A DNA stretch of 17,957 nucleotides. It comes from Limisphaerales bacterium (GTDB lineage: Bacteria > Verrucomicrobiota > Verrucomicrobiia > Limisphaerales > UBA11358). Below are positions 15,308 through 17,957 of this stretch, one piece after another. The stretch spans positions 1 through 17,957 of the forward strand of contig DAIDJC010000012.1 in NCBI GenBank assembly GCA_027451565.1, read 5' to 3'. Position 1 is the stretch's first letter; every line of letters begins with the position of its first letter. A program made the position numbers and the translations under genes. The notes under the pieces were generated by a model. That model made no database searches. It saw only the letters and a list, made by a program, of their open reading frames with translations, and was not told where the DNA came from.

Positions 15308-15344
15308 CAGCCAGTTGCCATTTCCAATCAATGGCGGGTTTTCC

Positions 15345-17957
15345 ATGAATCTTTCCCAATTCCAGTTCCATGCAGGACGTGCCGTTTGGCGGCTGGCCTT
15401 CCTGGCGCTGTGGGCCTCGGCCCTGAGGGCGGAATCGGCGGACACCGCCTTTCTCTATCTTTCCGGCCACGGCAAGGATGATGCGGTGCCTTGGAGGTTT
15501 TTCTGCACCAGCGGGGCGCAATCCGGGTATTGGACCAATATCCCAGTGCCTTCCAATTGGGAACTCCATGGTTTCGGCACCTTGAATTATTATCGGGACC
15601 TGACCAATGCCTATGGTGAGACCGGTTTGTACGAGCATGATTTCCAGGCGCCATCCGACTGGAGCGACGGGCGCACTTTTTTGGTTTTTGATGGATCCAT
15701 GACTGATACCAGCGCCCGACTGAATGGCGTTTCGGTCGGCCCCATGCACCAGGGCGGGTATTACCAGTTTCAATACGAGGTGACCCGGCTTCTGCACCCG
15801 GGAGGAACCAATATTCTGGAAGTCACCGTGGCCAAGCACTCCGCCAATGCCTCTGTCAATGGGGCGGAGCGCAATGCGGATTATTGGATGTATGGCGGCA
15901 TTGACCGTCCGGTTTACCTCGAGCACGTGCCTATGCAATTTATTGCCGGAGTGGCCGTGGATGGCAGGGCGGATGGATCATTTGCCATGGATGTGCGGTT
16001 GGATGGAGCAACCAAGGGAGATCGGTTGGAGGCAAGGATTGAAACAATATCAGGCCAGCCTGTGGGGCCCATATTCGGCGCGGACGTGGATGCAGATGCC
16101 GCAGGGCGGCCCGGCGGTCAAGCGCGGCTGGTCACCCACATTGACTCACCGCGATTGTGGACTGCCGAAACGCCCAACCTCTATCAGGTTTCTGTGAGTC
16201 TCATGGGCCGGGAGGGTGTTCTTCATCATATCCAGCGCCGGTTCGGTTTCAGGACTTTTGAAGTCCGGGATGGGGACGGTTTGTACCTCAATGGCCAGAG
16301 AATCATTCTCAAGGGCTGCAACCGTCATTCTTTCTGGCCCGATTCAGGAAGATGCCTGAGCGAGGCGGTTCAAAGGTTGGATGTCGAAACCATCAAGGCC
16401 ATGAATATGAATGCTGTCCGCATGTCCCATTATCCCCCGGATGCCGCCTTTCTGGATGTTTGCGATGAATTGGGCCTGTATGTATTGGATGAGCTTGCGG
16501 GATGGCACAAGGCTTATGACACGCCAACGGGATCCAAACTGGTCCGGGAAATGGTCGAACGCGATGTCAACCATCCGTCGGTCTTATTTTGGGATAATGG
16601 CAATGAAGGTGGATTCAACACCAACCTGGACCATTTGTTTGACAAGTATGATCCGGAAAACCGCCGGGTGTTGCATCCATGGGCTCCCTTTGATGGTTTG
16701 AACACCGCGCATTATCTGCCCTATGAATATTTGAAATCCGCAGTCCAAGGGTGGCCGATCACCTTTCATAAGAACCATTACATTGTGGATTTGAAATCTC
16801 CAGACAAATGGATTTACATGCCCACGGAATTCATTCACAGCCTCTACGATGGCGGGGCAGGATCGGGCCTGGCCAGTGTTTGGGGTTTGATGGAGCAAAG
16901 CCCCTATCTGGGGGGAGGTTTCATTTGGGCGTATTTGGATGAGGGGGTGCGGCATCCCTCGAATGGTTTTATAGACGTCGCCGGCAACGAGGCGCCTGAC
17001 GGCATTGTGGGTCCCTACCGGCAGCGGGAAGCGAGCTTTTATGCGATCAAGCAAATCTGGTCGCCCATTCAATTGAAGCTTTTGGAAAAAGCCAAGGCTG
17101 GCGGGGTCGTCACCCGTATAGGTCTGGAAAACCACTACAGTTTCCTGAATGCGGCCCAGTGCCGGTTTCACTGGGAATTGCGAAATTATCCCGGACCTTT
17201 CGGTGATAAAACACCCTCAGAATCCGTGGTGGCTTCCGGGGATGTGGCCGGACCGGATGTTCAGCCAGGCCGCACCGGTACGTTGGAATTGCCGTTTCCC
17301 GGTTTGGCCCGTTTGAGCGCCGAGGGCGGTGGTCTGAATACACTCGCAGTGCGGGTGAATGATCCTTCCGGCCATGAATTATGGACCTTTGTTTGGCCAA
17401 TCGGCGGGGACACCGGCAAGGAGCCGGACTCGGATTCCACGTCCGGCGTTGTAGCCAGCGAAAAAATCGAAGCCGGTCAGACCGGACCATCCCAGTTGAG
17501 TGGAGGCGGCCTGATTGTGAAATTTCAGGGGCAGCAGTTGGATTCGGTGGTCGCCGACGGCAATGTTTTTTCGTTGGGATCAGGACCAAGGGTGGTTGGT
17601 CGGCAGGCCAGGCTTGGGGATGTGGAGTGGGCTATTTTCCAGGACGGGTGCCTGCAGTGCCGGTACTCCTACACTGCGGAAGGAACCAACGATTACTTCG
17701 GAGTGGTGTTTGATTATCCAGAGGCCATGGTCCGCAGCAAAAGCTGGCTGGGTGACGGACCCTACCGGGTATGGAAAAACCGGCGGGAAGGTGTAACCTT
17801 TGGGCTTTGGCACAATGATTACAATGACACGGTCACGGGTTGGAAGGATTGGGTGTACCCGGAATTCAAGGGGTGTTTCAGCCAGGTCCAATGGATGCGC
17901 TTGAACACATCCGAAGGGGCCATTGCCATTGTGAACCAAAGCAGGGTTCCCTTTCTC
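15345..17957 (+). CDS. Secreted glycoside hydrolase family 2 enzyme (beta-galactosidase-like), 3' end beyond window
   Basis: Open for 871 codons without a stop to the window end. Residues 1-30 are a Sec signal peptide (hydrophobic WRLAFLALWASALRA, cut near RA-ES). The GH2 jelly-roll sugar-binding domain spans about 40-195 (PVPSNWELHGFG). The Ig-like domain spans about 200-305. The TIM barrel starts near LYLNGQRIILKGCNRHSF. The acid/base is E421 in DNGNEGG and the nucleophile is E495 in PTEFIHSLYDG. Their 74-residue gap is close to that of LacZ. A further long C-terminal region follows from about residue 600. It starts 38 bases after the AraC gene, with no obvious promoter between them. Family certain. 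The bond cleaved is not readable; GH2 includes galactosidases, glucuronidases, galacturonidases and arabinosidases, several of which act on pectin side chains. Confidence 0.92.
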   Translation, partial: MNLSQFQFHAGRAVWRLAFLALWASALRAESADTAFLYLSGHGKDDAVPWRFFCTSGAQSGYWTNIPVPSNWELHGFGTLNYYRDLTNAYGETGLYEHDFQAPSDWSDGRTFLVFDGSMTDTSARLNGVSVGPMHQGGYYQFQYEVTRLLHPGGTNILEVTVAKHSANASVNGAERNADYWMYGGIDRPVYLEHVPMQFIAGVAVDGRADGSFAMDVRLDGATKGDRLEARIETISGQPVGPIFGADVDADAAGRPGGQARLVTHIDSPRLWTAETPNLYQVSVSLMGREGVLHHIQRRFGFRTFEVRDGDGLYLNGQRIILKGCNRHSFWPDSGRCLSEAVQRLDVETIKAMNMNAVRMSHYPPDAAFLDVCDELGLYVLDELAGWHKAYDTPTGSKLVREMVERDVNHPSVLFWDNGNEGGFNTNLDHLFDKYDPENRRVLHPWAPFDGLNTAHYLPYEYLKSAVQGWPITFHKNHYIVDLKSPDKWIYMPTEFIHSLYDGGAGSGLASVWGLMEQSPYLGGGFIWAYLDEGVRHPSNGFIDVAGNEAPDGIVGPYRQREASFYAIKQIWSPIQLKLLEKAKAGGVVTRIGLENHYSFLNAAQCRFHWELRNYPGPFGDKTPSESVVASGDVAGPDVQPGRTGTLELPFPGLARLSAEGGGLNTLAVRVNDPSGHELWTFVWPIGGDTGKEPDSDSTSGVVASEKIEAGQTGPSQLSGGGLIVKFQGQQLDSVVADGNVFSLGSGPRVVGRQARLGDVEWAIFQDGCLQCRYSYTAEGTNDYFGVVFDYPEAMVRSKSWLGDGPYRVWKNRREGVTFGLWHNDYNDTVTGWKDWVYPEFKGCFSQVQWMRLNTSEGAIAIVNQSRVPFL

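Noticed and set aside
15308..15344. Terminator or promoter between the AraC and GH2 genes
   Set aside because: The 37-base gap shows no hairpin with a T-run and no convincing -10/-35 pair.

Overview
The window is a GC-rich, gene-dense stretch of what looks like a Gram-negative carbohydrate degrader. The protein mix points to the PVC group, most likely Verrucomicrobiota, but that is only an impression: Sec signal peptides, a lipoprotein, a sodium:solute symporter, sialidase-fold and GH2 proteins, and an AraC regulator inside the operon. There are two divergent operons back to back, separated by an AT-rich control region of about 120 bases (6686-6803). Nearly every base is coding. I see no tRNA, rRNA, CRISPR, IS element or phage gene.

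Left operon (minus strand, transcribed 6685 down to 1 and beyond). In transcription order it holds a FucI/AraA-like sugar isomerase, the N- and C-terminal halves of a split transketolase, a FGGY kinase of glycerol-kinase type, an RbsB-like sugar-binding protein, a DUF2291 exported protein, and the start of a sugar ABC ATPase. Isomerase + FGGY kinase + two-subunit transketolase + ABC importer is the set expected for the transketolase route of D-apiose catabolism: apiose to apulose to apulose 4-phosphate to xylulose 5-phosphate plus DHAP.

Right operon (plus strand, 6804 to beyond the end). It holds a sialidase-fold lipoprotein with a MORN-like tail, an SSS symporter, an iron-type alcohol dehydrogenase, a NanA/DapA-type pyruvate aldolase, PdxA2, a DUF1537 four-carbon acid-sugar kinase, an AraC regulator and a GH2 glycosidase that runs off the edge. 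Four junctions are 4-base ATGA overlaps. The enzymes fit a linear pathway for a 3-deoxy-2-ketoaldaric acid. The aldolase would release pyruvate and a C4 acid semialdehyde. The dehydrogenase would reduce the semialdehyde to a C4 aldonate. DUF1537 kinase and PdxA2 would then turn D-threonate into DHAP plus CO2.

The plant sugar 3-deoxy-D-lyxo-heptulosaric acid (Dha) gives exactly D-threonate when cleaved and reduced this way (stereochemistry worked out by hand). Dha and apiose are both signature sugars of rhamnogalacturonan II (RG-II). My main hypothesis is therefore that this is a locus for the rare monosaccharides of RG-II, with a candidate, to my knowledge undescribed, Dha catabolic pathway. 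The gene families are seen in the sequence; the substrates are inference.
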